From Nocardia alni (lineage in GTDB: Bacteria > Actinomycetota > Actinomycetes > Mycobacteriales > Mycobacteriaceae), in the NCBI RefSeq assembly GCF_019038435.1, contig NZ_JAGPOX010000070.1, forward strand, positions 1 through 48,380: a stretch of DNA of 48,380 nucleotides, written 5' to 3'. The notes beneath the pieces were generated by a model that did no database searches, was not told the DNA's origin, and saw nothing but the letters and a program-made list of their open reading frames with translations. Below, one piece after another: positions 1-14,100 of the stretch. A program made the translations under genes and the position numbers. The stretch's first letter is position 1. Each line of letters begins with the position of its first letter.

Positions 1-2130
1 ACCCATCCCGCACGCTCTCGCCTGGACCACCCCGGGCTCGCCCGTCCCACACTGGCGGACGGTGAACGACTGGACAGGCTGTCCCCTGGGGAGAAGGACA
101 GGCTGCTGCCCGCCCCGGGCGTCGCCGTCGACCTGCCGCGGATCACGATGCCCGACGGCAGCGACGCACTCATCCTGGTCGGCGCCCAGGGAGAGGTACA
201 CCGCCTGCCGACCACCGGCTCGTTCGAGGCGACCCGCACCGTCCCACCGGACGGCCGCCCGTACTTCACCATCCGTCACCCGGACGGGACGACCGAAGAC
301 ATCGACCGCGAACTCGCGCGCGGCTTCCGATTCCGCCCTGGCGCCGACGGCAGGCCCGGGACACTGCGCTGGAACATGCCCGAGGGCGGAATCCGATTCC
401 TGGGCAGCGACGACGCCGGGCAGACGGGCACGATCGACGTACCGCACGGCGCCACGCTCGTCGCGCGTCCCGGCGAGTCCGCTAAGCGATGGATCAAGCT
501 CCCCGGCAACACCACATGGGGTGCGGTCGAGGCGCCACACAGCGTCCTGCCGGAGTTGCCCACCCTCGTCACCCGGCACGACACACCGTTGTTCGGGCCG
601 AGTGGACTGCCCAGACCGCAGGAGGCACGCCAGGGCTTGGCCGACAGCTGCTCCCTGGTAGCCGCGATGAAGCATCTGGCGGAGAACGATCCGGCCTCGA
701 TCACCGAGGCGATGGCCGATCACGGCGACGGCACCGTGAGCGTCCGGTTCATGATCGACAACACTCCCGAATGGGTCCGCGTCGAGAAGTCGATCTACGT
801 CGCCCCCGGCACCGACCAGGGCCAGTTCGTCGGGCACAGTCCCGGAGAACCGTTGTGGGCCAGCATGATCGACAAGGCCTACGCGGTCCGGTTCGGCGGG
901 GGCAACGGCTATCACGGCACCGGCGGGGAACACGCAGGCAAGACGGCCGGACTCCTCGGCAAGGGTTTCGTCCAGGCCGACGCGCAAGCGATACAGCAGC
1001 CGATCCGCACCGTCGACACCCCGTATCTGCTGAACCCCCTGCGGTTCGACGCCGACACACTGCATGCCGTTGTCAGCGCCGCCCTGCCGGACGGCCACCC
1101 GGCCGACCGCGCGTTCTCGGACGCATTCGCCGAGACCATGGACGACTGGGAGCGCGGGCTCGAGCAGCTGTACCACTCGACCTGGACGCGTCTGAACGCC
1201 GAACACCCGAACGACACGGCCACCAGGGATGCGAAGTGGAACGAATTCCTGGAGACCGAACATCTGGTTTCGGCCCAGGGCTTCCACAGCTACCTGAACG
1301 ACCGGCATCCGGGGCAGTGGCAAGCCGAAAAGAACGCTCTCGCAGAATATTACCGCGAGGCGCACCTCGGACAGCCGCAGGATCGCCTGCTGCCCGACCG
1401 CTACCGGGCCGGGGCCGAACTGCTCGCCACACAGATCGATTACGCCCTGCGGCGCAACACCACGGTGCTGCTGTCGAGCGATCGATTCTCGGACGTGCGG
1501 AGCGTGGCGGGGCTCATCGACAACCACACCTACGCCGTCCTCGGGGTCGAATACGACAGTGCGACGGGAAAGCCCGCGCGGCTGCTGCTGGAGAACCCGT
1601 GGGACGACCACGACGGCTATCCCGTACCGCGGCCCGGCATCGAATACCGCCTGATGCCCGCCCGGGGTGACTTCGTCATCGATCGGACCGACGAACGTGG
1701 CCGGTTCGTCCGGACCGCGGACGGCACCGAATACCTCACCGACCCCGACGGCGGCCAGCACCGCCGCGATCCGAAGCCGTACCGCGGCGCGCCGGGCCGC
1801 CGGGCCGTGTACGGCGTCACGCCGACGGGTGAGCGGTACTACCAGGCGCCGGACGGCACGGAGCACCGGGCCTACCCCGACGGCACGACGACCCTCAGCA
1901 CACCCGAGGGCGCCGAGTACAAGACGACCAGCGACGGCAACTCGTTCGGCAGGCGACGCGGCGCCACCGAGTGGTCCCCGCTCGCGGACCCCCTCGACCT
2001 GTGGGCCCCCGTTCCACCCCGCGGCGGCCTGGTCGCGGTCGACCTCGCCCACCTGCCGAAATTCAAGACCCTGGGGATGAGCGGCCCCGGCACGCGCGGC
2101 CTGTACGGCCCGGAAGACCCCGCACAGGCG
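1..2130 (+). other. Calpain-like module 1 of the giant protein (5' cut by window)
   Basis: Part of the giant CDS. The N-terminal beta-rich lead-in is followed by a Gln-Gly-x3-Ser-Cys motif (Cys codon 649-651), a His in the context NHTYAVLG (1525-1527) and an Asn in ENPWD (1594-1596). This Cys/His/Asn order and spacing are those of papain-like C2 (calpain) peptidases. A run of short repeats built on Asp-Gly-x-x-Tyr follows (about 1700-1950). The module closes with the conserved VDLAHLPKF and SGPG segments (about 2035-2105). The usual calpain NPWG glycine is Asp here. No calcium-binding penta-EF domain is seen. Confidence 0.7.
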
Positions 2131-5100
2131 CGGACGCTCCCGGGAGTGCCGCGCCCCGGCACGCGCAACAGCACCCCGACCGGTCTGCGCCCGGCCGAAT
2201 CCCCCGCGACCACCGAAACTCCCGAAGCCGCGTCCGCGTTCGAGCCCGGGGACGAGGACACCTATTTCGGTGACAATCTGCTCGACCTGCTACAGCGATC
2301 CGAGGCCCCCGACGGCGTTACCGAAGTGCCGCGCTGGCGGGTCGATCCTGCCGGACTCGAACCGCCGGTACTGCGCCCCGACGAGCTCCTGGGCACACTC
2401 ACCGAGGCCACGAGGGAGCAACTGCTCCCCGTTCTCGGCGTACCGCTCGAGGTCCCCCGCGCCACCGCTCCCGACGGCAGCAACCGGCTCACCCTCGTCG
2501 ACGACAACGGTCAGGTGACACCGCTGCCGGGGGTCTCGTCGGTGCGCGCGACGTATCGCCCCGGGACGCCGGGGCAGCCCGCGGGCTACAAGTTCATGCA
2601 GAACGGGTATTCGCGGTTCGTCCGAACCGAATTGACGGACGGCTTCGTTTTCAAGCCCGACACGCCCGGTGGTGATTCCGGCGAGCTGAGCTGGAATCTC
2701 CCGGAGGGCGGACTGCGATTCCTCGGTGTCGACAGCGCCGGGGCGATGACGGCGTCACACGCAGCGCTGGGTGAAACCCTCGCGGCGAAGGCGGGCCCCT
2801 GGCCGCGCCGGTTCGTGAAATTCCGCGGGCAGGACACCTGGTTCCGGGTCGACATCCCGGCCACTGTCCTGCCGAAGCTGCCGACACTCGTCGACCGGCG
2901 CAAGGACCCGCTGTTCGGGCCGGATGGCCTGCCGAAATCGCAGGACGCGCGCCAGGGCGCCGCCGGTGACTGCGCGCTGCTCGCCCACCTCAAGGCCAGG
3001 GCGATCAGTGATCCGGATTCGATCGTCGAGATGATGCAGGACAATCGCGACGGGACCGTCTCGGTGCGATTCGCCATCCAGGACGCCGGGCAGCAGACCG
3101 CCCGCTTCGAATGGGTCCGCGTCACCAAGGAGATCTACGTTACCCGGGGTTCCGGGGTCGGGCATTTCGTCACCCACAGGCCCGGTGATCCCTTGTGGGC
3201 CAGCATGATCGAGAAGGCATTCGTCAAGCGTTTCGGCAAGGGCAACGGGTACGCCGCCCTGGTGGGTGGAGCGCACCTCGGCTACGTCGCGAAATTCTTC
3301 GACAAGGGCTTCTACCAGGCCGATCCGGACGCACCGCAACAACCCGTCCGCAGCCTGTCCGCCCTCGACATCCTGAACCCGCTCGGTTTCGACGTCGACA
3401 CACTGCACGACCTGCTGCGCGATCATGTGCAGGACCGGAACCACGAGGTCGGCCTGGAGTTCGCGCGCGCGATCGCCGATACCTACCGCAAGGCTTATCG
3501 AGAAGCGCAGGACCTGAATGCGGACTATTTCAGCCCCCAGGGATTCCGGAACTATCTGGACAAGCAGTTCCCCGGCGCCTGGGAGACCGAGAAAGACGCC
3601 CTGACACGCTATTTCCGCGAAGTGTACGACGGGAAAGCCGAAAACCTGCTGCTGACCGACCGTTCCACGGTGGCCGCGCGGGCGGTCGGCTACCAGATCG
3701 ACTACGCGCTGCGACGCGGTACCAAGGTGACGATCGGGACCCGCATGCTGGGCAAGACCAGGGAGGATTCCTCGGCCGTTCCGGGGCTGGTCGGCACTCA
3801 CGCATACACGGTTCTCGGAATCGAACGTGATGGCGCAGGCAATCCGGCCCGGATCCTGCTGGAGAATCCGCACGACGAGGCAGGCGAGTACCCCGCCCCG
3901 GTCGCGGGCATCACCTACCGCCTCGACCCGGGCGGGACGGACTACTTCCCCCGAGACGACGGCGGCTCCTATCGGCGGGAACCGAACGACACCTCGTGGA
4001 GTATCGAATACGGCACCGACTCTGCCGGCGCCCGGTACCTGCGGTATGCGGACGGGATCGAGTACCGCATCACCGGCACGGGACAGCGCTACCGCGAGGA
4101 AGGGGATGGCACCCTCTATCGGGTCGACCCCGACGACACCAGGTACCGCCGGGATGCCAACGGGATCGAGTACCTGACCGATCCGGACGGCGCCAAGCGG
4201 CGACGGGCGCCCGGCGGCGATTGGCAACCCGACCCGAACCGCAGAGATCCCGTGCGGGACATGACCATCCCGCCCCGGGGCCTCGTCGTCGCGGTCGACC
4301 TCGCCCACCTGCCGAAGTTCGGCGCGCTGGGTATGAGCGGCCCCGGCGCCTACGGCCTGTACTCCGCCGACCACCCCCAGCCGGAGAACGAGGGCAATCT
4401 CGCCGCGACTCCGGCGCACTCGACTCTCGCCGACGACTCGCCGGACTACGTCGATCAGGCCGTCTCGCTGCTCGACGGCACGGAAGACGATGTGCTGCAC
4501 GGCCTATTCGACGAGCCGGACCCGCGCACGCCGACGAACTGGCAGCCGGTGGACGATCCTCGCGACCCGTTGCTGGCCGCCCTGGCCAAGGCATGGAATC
4601 GGCCCGATGCCGCACACATCCGCGCACGCGGCGTCGCATTCCTGGACAGGCGACAGAAGGACGAAAACCGGCGCCGCGCCATCGCCGACGGCCGCCGGGA
4701 CAGAATCGACGCCGCGCAATGGCAGCGGGAACTGCGACGGCAGCGCGAATTCGACCATCTGCAGACGCGATACCGGCAGTTGCTGCGGCCACAGGATCCG
4801 GCCACCGACCGAACCGGCAAGCCCGGTGACGACGCCCTGTTGCTGCGCCTGGCCGCTGAGGCGGTGGGCCAGAACGCGGTCGACATCTCTCCGAACGGAC
4901 ACAGGTCCGAATTCATCGGCAACCCGGACAAGCCCCTGGTGTTCGTGCGCCGCGCATCCGATGGCCGATACGAGGTCGGCCTGACCCCCACGGGTGGCCT
5001 GTTCATGGCGTCCAGAGGGAACCGGCGGATGCCCGATTACCTCAGCTCCGCACTCGCCCGCCTGCCGCGGGAGGAGATCCCCCCGCCATGGGATCGCATG

Positions 5101-8100
5101 CTGGCCTCGCCGCAGACTCCGCTCCTGGCCGGCGCGGCGATGCGCAAGAGGTACATCGGCGACGACGCACCCATCGCGGTCAGGTCCTCCACCGATTCTG
5201 TCCCGAATGCCAGGAAGACCGGCAGGCAGGCAGGCGCCACCCCGGTCCGGCACATGGATGCCGAGGAGCTCGAGGGCCACCGCGTATTCATCGGCTCGGA
5301 CGGCAGACTGTACCGGGCGGCCGACGGGCGGTTGTTCGACACCAGACAGGTCACGTCCAGCCGGATGGACGGTGACGGCCTGGCCATGTTCGTCATGGAC
5401 GAATTCGGCAACATGTACGCCGCCGACCAGGAAGGCGACGGCCTGCATCACACCTCGTTCCTCGGCGGGCGCACCGTCACCGCGGCCGGCGAGATCGAGG
5501 TCCGTGACGGCGTGCTCGTCACCATGACCGATCGCAGCGGACACTACATGCCACGCCCGGAGGTCAACGATTACGCGCTGGATTGGCTACGGCGACTGGG
5601 GCTCACGGTCTCCGGCAGTTTCGTCCGCCGCGGGTTCGACGGCCGGCCTCGGGATCGGTTCGGCGAATCCGACCGCCAGCGCGTCGAGATCACGCACCGC
5701 CAGATTCTGCTCGACGCCGAGAACGCGGCATTGCTCCGAAAGGAACAGGCCCGCAACGAATCCGGCACGCCGGATCCGGCCGTGCGCACCAGGCGCGACA
5801 ACCTCGCCCTGAGGCAGGCCCGGCTGGACCAGTGGCGTGCCCGGCTCGCCGACGACATCATCGACAAGGAGCTGCAGGGCGAGATTTTCGCGCATCCCGC
5901 ACCCTCGGACCCGCTCGACCGGCTCATTCCGCCGGAATCACCCCGCGGCCTCGACCTCAAATCCTCGGTGCAGGACCGGACCACCTGGTGGCGGGAACAC
6001 GGGAGCGATTGGTGGGCCGCTCTGCAGTTCCGGGACCTCGCACCGGCCTATCAGCTGGGACTGCTCACCGACCACCCATGGCTGCGCAACGGCGAGGGCA
6101 TCCCGGCCGCGGTGCGAAATACCTTGAACCGCAAGTACCTTCAGCTGGAAATCGCGCGGCTGGCCGCGCTCGGCGACCCCGACACGCTGCTGCCCGGCGC
6201 CCGGCGGCAGTTGCGGAATCTCAGGTCGATGCTGACCGATCTGCACGCCGCGGATCTGGACGCCGTGCTCACCGCGCGGGATTCCGGCATCGACGAACCC
6301 GTGGTCCACCTGCTGTCCTTCGACCAGGACGAGCAGGGACAGCGCACCGGCGCGGCCATCGCCTTCGGCTCCGTGGACACCGCGGCGACCGTGCACTGGC
6401 ACGTCCGGGCGCATGCCACGGCCGGATCAACGCACCACGAGATCACCGATGCCGCACGTCGACACGCGAAAGTCCTTGCCACGCAGCAACCTTCGGCGAC
6501 GATCGTCTGGGCCGGCCACGACGCCGCTCCAGCGCCGTTCACACCGGCGCGGCTGCTGCCGGGCTGGTTCTCCCGCCCCGACCGGCTCACCACGGCGGTT
6601 TCCGCATTCGTCGAGGCGCATCGCACGGGCCCACTGCGGCAGCTCGAGCTGCACGCACCGGAATCGGCTGCGAAAAATGCCGTACCGCACCTGGATTCAT
6701 CCATCGTCACGGTGCACGACCCCAGCGGCGAGCGGGATACGACCGCCCGCGACGGATCACGTGCCGATGAACCGTCGCACCAGCGTCCCCCTGGCCTGAA
6801 TCCGCGACGCGGCAAGCCGACTCGCGCGATCAGCCGCCCGGATGTGTTCGGCGAAACGGCATTCTCCCGACCGGACTTCCCAGCCCAGCAGGACTTATCA
6901 GCCGCCGACGAGCCGCGCATCGGCCTCACGTCGTCTCCCGCACCGGCGACCATGCCGGAGCACTGGGAACCGGTGCACGACGAGCAGGATCCGCTGTTCG
7001 CCACCCTGGCCCGGATCCTGAGCTACCCCGGCACCGCGGATGTGCGCGACCGCATCGACGAGAACCTGTCCGCGTTGGTGCGCATCGAGGCCTATCACCG
7101 CGGCGAGAACGACGACGCGCGGCGGCAGGGTTCGACGACCGATGCGCAGTGGGAGCAGGAACAGCGGCGGCGCTACGACTTCGACCGCCGGATGGCGCAA
7201 GCCCGCGACCTCATGGCGGCGGACCCCGCCACCCACCTGAACTGGTCACCCGCCGAGGCCGGGGAAGCGCTGGCAGTCGCCGCCCGTGGCCTCAGCATGA
7301 ACATGGTCAGCGTGTCGCCGGCCGGCATACCCTCCGAGATCACCATGGCCGCGGGCAAGCCGGCGATATTCGTGCGCCACACCCCGGACGGTCGATACGA
7401 GATCGGCGTGACCCCCGAGGGCACGCTGTTCACCAGGCGCCCCGGACGCAGCGCGAGGGACCTGTCCACCGCCACCGGCGTCGCGATACCGAGGGAGCAG
7501 ATCCCGCCGCCCCTGGATCGAGTGCTGGCCTCGCCCCAGTTCCCCTTGCTCGGCGGCGCGGCGATGGACCGGAAGTACATCGACGAGTCCCGGCCGATCG
7601 CGGTCAAGTCCACGATCGAGCGCACCCCGGCGATGAGGCGGTCCGAGGCCGCACCGCCACTCGCGTATTACACGCCGGTCGGGCGCATGAGCCCCGAGGA
7701 GCTCGAGTCGCACCGATTGTTCGTCGGCCCGGACGGCAGACTGTACCGAGCCTCCGACGGCATGCCGTTCGACACCGGGGACGCGCGTTCCGCGTACGTC
7801 AGCGGATCGGGCCGGGCGATGTTCGTGATGGACGAGTTCGGCAACCTGTACGCCGGTGACCAGGTGTTCGGCGAGCGGCACCACTCCTCGTTCCTCGGCG
7901 GGCGGACCGTCACCGGCGCCGGCGAGATCGAGGTGCGCGACGGCCGCCTCACCGTCATGAGCGACCGCAGCGGACACTATCTGCCGCGCCCCGAGATCAA
8001 CGACTTCGCCCTGGATTGGCTGCGGCGCCAGGGGCTCGTGCTCGACGAGCAGTTCACCCGGCAGGACTTCGCGGACACGCCGCGCGAGCGGTCCGGCGAG

Positions 8101-11100
8101 CTGGATCGCCAGCGCGGCGAGGTCGCACGGCGGCAGATCCTGCTGGAGAGCGCGGACCAAGCGCTGTCCCGCCGGGAGTCGCTCGCCGATCCTCGGGACA
8201 TCGCGGCGGAGAAGCTTCTCTCGATCGCACGCTGGGATCTCGACCGGCGGCGAGTCGAACTGAACTACTGGCGAAACGAACTGGCCGCGGGCCGGGTCCA
8301 GAAGACACTGCGGGACCAGCTGTTCGCCCATCCCGCGCCGGCCGGGCCGACCGACCGCCTGACCCCGCCGCAACGACCGCACGGATTCGACGAGGCCGGG
8401 TTCTCGGCGCGAGATCGCGCCGCGTGGTGGCAGGACCAGGGCCGGACCTGGTGGGACAACCTGCATTTCGAGGATCTCGCGCCCGCGTACCAGTCCGGGC
8501 TGCTCACCGGCCATCCCGGGCTGCGCAACGGCGAGGGCATCCCCGCGCCGGTACGAGATGCCCTGAACCGCAAGTACATCCAGCTCGAGATCGCCCGGCT
8601 CGGCGCGGTCGCCGAGGGCGCCCTGTCCTCGGGCGACCGGCGCCGGCTGCGGAACCTGAAGTCCACACTGGCCGACCTGTACATCGCGGATCTCGACGCC
8701 CTCCTCGCCGCCAGGCGGTCCGGCACTCCGGTGTCGCCGATATACCTGCTGTCCTTCGAGCAGGAGTCCGCGGGACGGCAGGGCGCCGCGACGATCGCGT
8801 TCGGCGACGTGGACACCGCGGCCACGGTGCACTGGCACGCCCCCGCGAGCGCATCGATCGGCGCGATGACCCCCGCGATCACCGAAGCGGTGGGCGTACA
8901 CGCGACAATGGCTCGCCGGCAACCTAATCACGCGACCGTGGTGTGGATCGCCCCCGCCAGGGAGCCGAGCAGAGCGCGACGGCTGATGCCGCGATTGTTC
9001 CGCGCGTTCAGCGGCACGCGTGATCGCGCCCCCGACCGGCTCGGCGCGGCGGTCTCCGCATTCGCCGACGCGCACCGGGCCGGGCCGAATGCCGCGACAC
9101 CGTTGCGGATTCACCTGTTCGCGGCGAAATCCTCGATGCCGCACGTTGATTCGCCCGTGATCACGGTCGAGGGTGGGGTACCCGCCCGCCACGACACCCG
9201 GACCACCGGCGACGGATCTAAGTCCCGGATCGAAGCCGGCATTCGGACCGCCGGCCACCCCGCGACCGAACCGATCGCATCGCGCAACGACTGCGCGCCG
9301 AAGGCCATCGCCGCGCTGAAGCGCCGTACCAACAGCCCCGTCGTCACCTTGATCGACATGCCCGTCGGGCCCAACGGCGTCACCCGCACCCAACTGGAAA
9401 CCCACGCCGGTGCACAGCTGCGCTCTTTCAACAACCACACCGCCATCGCGCACGAACTCGAACGCCTCGGCCCCGGCGCCACCGCCCTGATCGTGGACAA
9501 CTACACCGCCACCGACGAGAACGGCATCGGCGCCCACGCGTACCTGCTGGTGAACGACGGCATCGTCACCGTGGACGACCCGGGACTCGGTGTGCGACAC
9601 AACTTCCCGCCACGTCCGCAACGGGAACTGTCACGCACCCGGGCGATCCTCTACGGGCCGGACGGGCTCCCGGCCGGGCCCGCGCGTATCTCGGCGGACC
9701 ACGCCGCACACGTCACCGACGATGAGCCGGGCATCGGGCGGGACCGCCCGTTCGCCGACGCATCCGCGCGACCGGCCGAGATCACGGCCGACGACACCTA
9801 CTTCGGCGCCGACCTCCTGAACAAACTCGACACCCCGTTCGGCGACGACCAGGCCCCCGAACGAACTCGCTTCGACCACCCCGCGCTCGAGCCCCCGCCC
9901 CTGGCCGAGCACGAGCGCCTGGACAACCTCACGCCCGAGGACCGGCAGCGGCTTTTCGCGGCGCCCGGCGTCCCGGTCACCATGCCCCGTCTCACGCTGC
10001 CCGGCGGCCGGGACGCCCTGGTCCTGGTCGACGACTCGGGCCGGGCCCACAGCCTGCCCGCCTCGGGCAGCATTGCGGCGAAACGCACCAACCCGCCGAA
10101 CGGTCCGCCGTACTACACGCTGCGGCACGCGGACGGCAGGACCGAGGATATCCCCGCGTCCCTGACGGACGGCTTCCTGTACCGCGCCGACCCCGCGGGC
10201 GGATTCGGCGCGCTGCGCTGGAACGTGCCCGGCGGCCAGGTCCGCTTCCTCGGTCGCGAACCCTCGGGCCAGCCCAGCGTGACCCGCGTACCGCCCGAGA
10301 CCACGCTGGTAGCGCGTGCCGGTGACTCGTCGCGGACCTGGATCAAGGACCCCGACGACTCCTGGTGGGTTTCGGTCGACGCTCCGCACAGCGTCCTGCC
10401 GGAGCTGCCCGTCCTCGCCGCGCGGCACGACACTCCGCTGTTCGGACCCGATGGATTACCCAAACCGCACGAGGCGCGGCAGCGCGAGCCCGGACTCTGC
10501 TTCCTGGTCGCCCCGATGAAGCATCTGGCGGACAACAACCCGGCCTCGATCGCCGAGGCGATGCGCGATCACGGCGACGGCACCGCCAGCGTCCGCTTCA
10601 TGGTCGACGGCGTCCCGGAATGGGTCCTCGTCGAGAAGAGCATCTACGTCGAGCCCGGCACCGACCGCGGCTATTTCCTCGATCACGAGCCCGGCGAACC
10701 GCTCTGGGCGGCGGTGATCGACAAGGCCTACACGGCCCGCTTCGGCCGGGAAAACGGCTACCACGTCTACTCCTACGGCGGCCGCGGCGGCGAGGTGGCC
10801 GGACTCCTCGGCAAGGGGTTCCATCAGACCGGCGAGCGATCGATACAGCAACCCGTCCGCAGTGTCGACATCGCGCAACCGCTCAACCCGCTGCGGTTCG
10901 ATCCCGATACGGTGCACGCCCTGGTCGCCGCCGCGCTGCCGGAGGGACACCGGCCCGACAGCGCGTTCGCGCATCGGTTCGCGGGAACCATCGAGGAGTG
11001 GTCCCGCGAGCGTGATGCGCTGCGGGACGCGACATTCGACCGTATCGGCATCGACCACGCGGACGACCCGCTCACCAGGCAAGCCGCGTGGGACGAGTTC

Positions 11101-14100
11101 CTGGCCGCCGAGGACCTCGGCTCGGTCCCCGGCTTCCGCAAGTACCTGAACGACCGGTACCCGAGACAGTGGCAAGCCGAAAAGGACGCGCTCGCAGGCT
11201 ATTACAGCGAGGTGTATCTCGCCTCGGCCGAGGATCGAGCGTTGCCCGACCGGTACCGGGTCGCGGGCGAGCAGTTCGCCACACAGATCGACTACGCCCT
11301 CGAACGCGGCGACACGGTCACGATCGCGACCGATTCGTTCTCCGACGATCGCGAGAGCGTGCCGGGCCTGCCCGGCGGTCATGCGTACGCCGTGCTCGGG
11401 GTCGAATACGACAGTGCGACAGGCAGACCCGCGCGGCTGCTGCTGGAGAACCCGTGGGACCAGCACGATGATCCGGCGGAGCCGCCGGACGGCATCGAAT
11501 TCCGGCTGATCCCCGCTCGGGGCGAGTTCGTCATCGATCGCACCGACGACGAGGGCGGCCGGTACATTCTGGCCGCGGACGGAACCGAGTACTTCCAGAC
11601 GCCCGACGGCGCCCAGTACCGGCACGATCCGATCCCCGGCCCCGACGCCCCCGATCGTCCCGTGTACGGCGTCACGCCCCGCGCAGTGCGCTCCTTCCGC
11701 AGCCCCGACGGCACGCTGTACCGGACGTTCCCCGGCGGCTACAAGACGCGCGTGCTACCCGACGGGACCGCACAGGGGACCGGCGAGGACGAATCGTTCG
11801 AGAAGCTACCGGACGGCACGTGGTCGCCCCTGGCGAACCACATCGACTGGGAGGATCCGACCGTCCCGCGTCGCGGCGGCCTGGTCGCGGTGGATCTGGC
11901 ACACCTGCCGAAATTCGAGTCGGTCGGGATGAGCGGCCCCGGCGCACATGGTCTCCACGGACCCGCTCAGCCGGATTCGCCCGCCGACACCCCGGCCGCC
12001 GCGCTGCAGGACGAACCGAACATCGGTCTCACTCGGGCGCAGCAGCCCGAAGAGCAGGAAAGCCACGTCGGCGACGACCTGCCCGGCACGCTGGACGAGG
12101 AAACCGGAACCTTCGAGCCCAAGGACGGTGACACCTATCTCGGTGCGCTGGGCGACATCCTGGGATCCGAGTCCGGCGACACCACCAACCCCGAACGAAC
12201 CCGGTACGACCGCACCGGACTCGAACCGCCCACCCTGGCCGACCACGAGCGCTTCGAGAACCTCACCCCGGTCCAGGTCGCGACTCTCCTGCCCGCCGTC
12301 CCGGTCTCGGTCAAAGCCGCGGGCCCGAGACTTGCGAACGGCAACGCCGCGCTCACCCTCGTGGACACCAAGGGCGGGGTCCTGCAACTGCCGGGAACCG
12401 GCCACACGCAGGCGGACTACACCGTCGCGGCATCCGGACAAGCCTTCTACGACATGATCGACCTGAACGGACAGCACCGGTGGGTGCCCACGGACCTGGT
12501 GCCGGACTTCCGGTTCCAGCCCGGCACGGGGAACGCACACGGCACGCTGACCTGGAAGGTCTCGCCCGAGATCCGCGTCCTGGGCCGCATCGCCGACGGG
12601 CGGCAGTCCGTGGTGCGAATGCCTTACGGAGCCGATGTCGTCGCCGTGCCCGGATACGGGCCGACGCGGTATATCAAATTGCCCGGGACAGCGGCGTGGC
12701 ACGCGGTCACCGTTTCGGACAAGCTCCTGGCGGCGCCGCCGGATCTGGTCCAGCGCCACGACGCGGACCTGTTCGGCCCGCACGGACCGCAGGCACGGGA
12801 CGCACGCCAAGGGGCCGCCCGAGACTGCACCCTGATCGCACCGCTGAAGGCGATCGCCCAACGCGATCCGCAGGCGATCCGCGACATGCTGCGCGACCAC
12901 GGCGACGGCACCGTCAGCGTGCGCCTGCGCGTCGATCGCGCGCTCGAATGGGTCCGTGTCGAGAAGAGCATCTACGTATACCCCGGCACCCAGAGCGGAT
13001 ACTTCGCCGGCCACAACCCCGGAGAACCGTTGTGGCCCGCCATGATCGAGAAAGCCTTCGCGCACCGGCTCGGCAGGGGCGACGGCTTCTACGGGATCGG
13101 ACAGGACGCCACGCTCGCCGCCGCGGGATATCTCGGCACGGGCTTCTACCATCCCGACGAAGGCGTACTGCCCCAACCGATCCGCGATATCGATGATCGC
13201 TGGATGCTGAATCCGCTGCAGCTGGACTACGACTCCCTGAACGAGTTGCTGGGCGACCACGCGGATCCGGAATTCCTGCGCCGGTTCGCGGGCAGCTACG
13301 ACCATTTCGAGCAGGAGTCGAACACGCGCAAGCGTGGCAGGTGGAGCTTTCTCGAGCTCGTCCACGGACACGACAGTTCCGCGAAACAGGCTGCCTGGGA
13401 CGGCTATCTGCGCACCGAGGCCCTCACCTCACCCCCTGGCTTCCGCGAATATCTCAACGAACGGTTCCCGGGGCAGTGGAGTACCGAGAAGAACGCTCTG
13501 GCGAACTTCTACGATGCCGTGTACGGCGGCGAGACCGATAAGCGGTCGATGCCCGCACTTCACCGATCCGTCGCCGAGGCCGTGGCCAACCGCTTCGACT
13601 ACGCCCTGCGACGCGGCACCACGGTCATCACCGCCACACATTCGTTCGGGGAGGATCGCGAAAATTCCGCGGTACCAGGGTTGGTGGGCAATCACGCCTA
13701 CGCGGTGCTGGGAATCGAACGCGATCCGACCGGCAAACCCGTCGGGCTCATCCTGGAGAATCCGCACGACTACAACGGGTCTCGGCCCGCCTATCCCAAG
13801 CCCGTGGACGGAATCGAATACCGTCTCGCCCTCGGCGGGGACGGGTACACCACCGACGGAAACGGCGTGCGGTACCTCCGGGACACCGATGGCACCACGT
13901 ACAGCATCCATCCCGACGGCAGCCAGTTCCGCCGGGATGCCGACGGATCGACCTACAGCATGGCCGGCGACGGCGCCCGGATCTACCGGGGCCCGAATGG
14001 CCTGCGGCACTTCGTCGGCCCGGACGGCAGCCGATACTGGCAAGAACCCGGCGGGGACGAGTTCTGGACGAAGGCGGACGGGACACAGCTGTCCAAGCGA

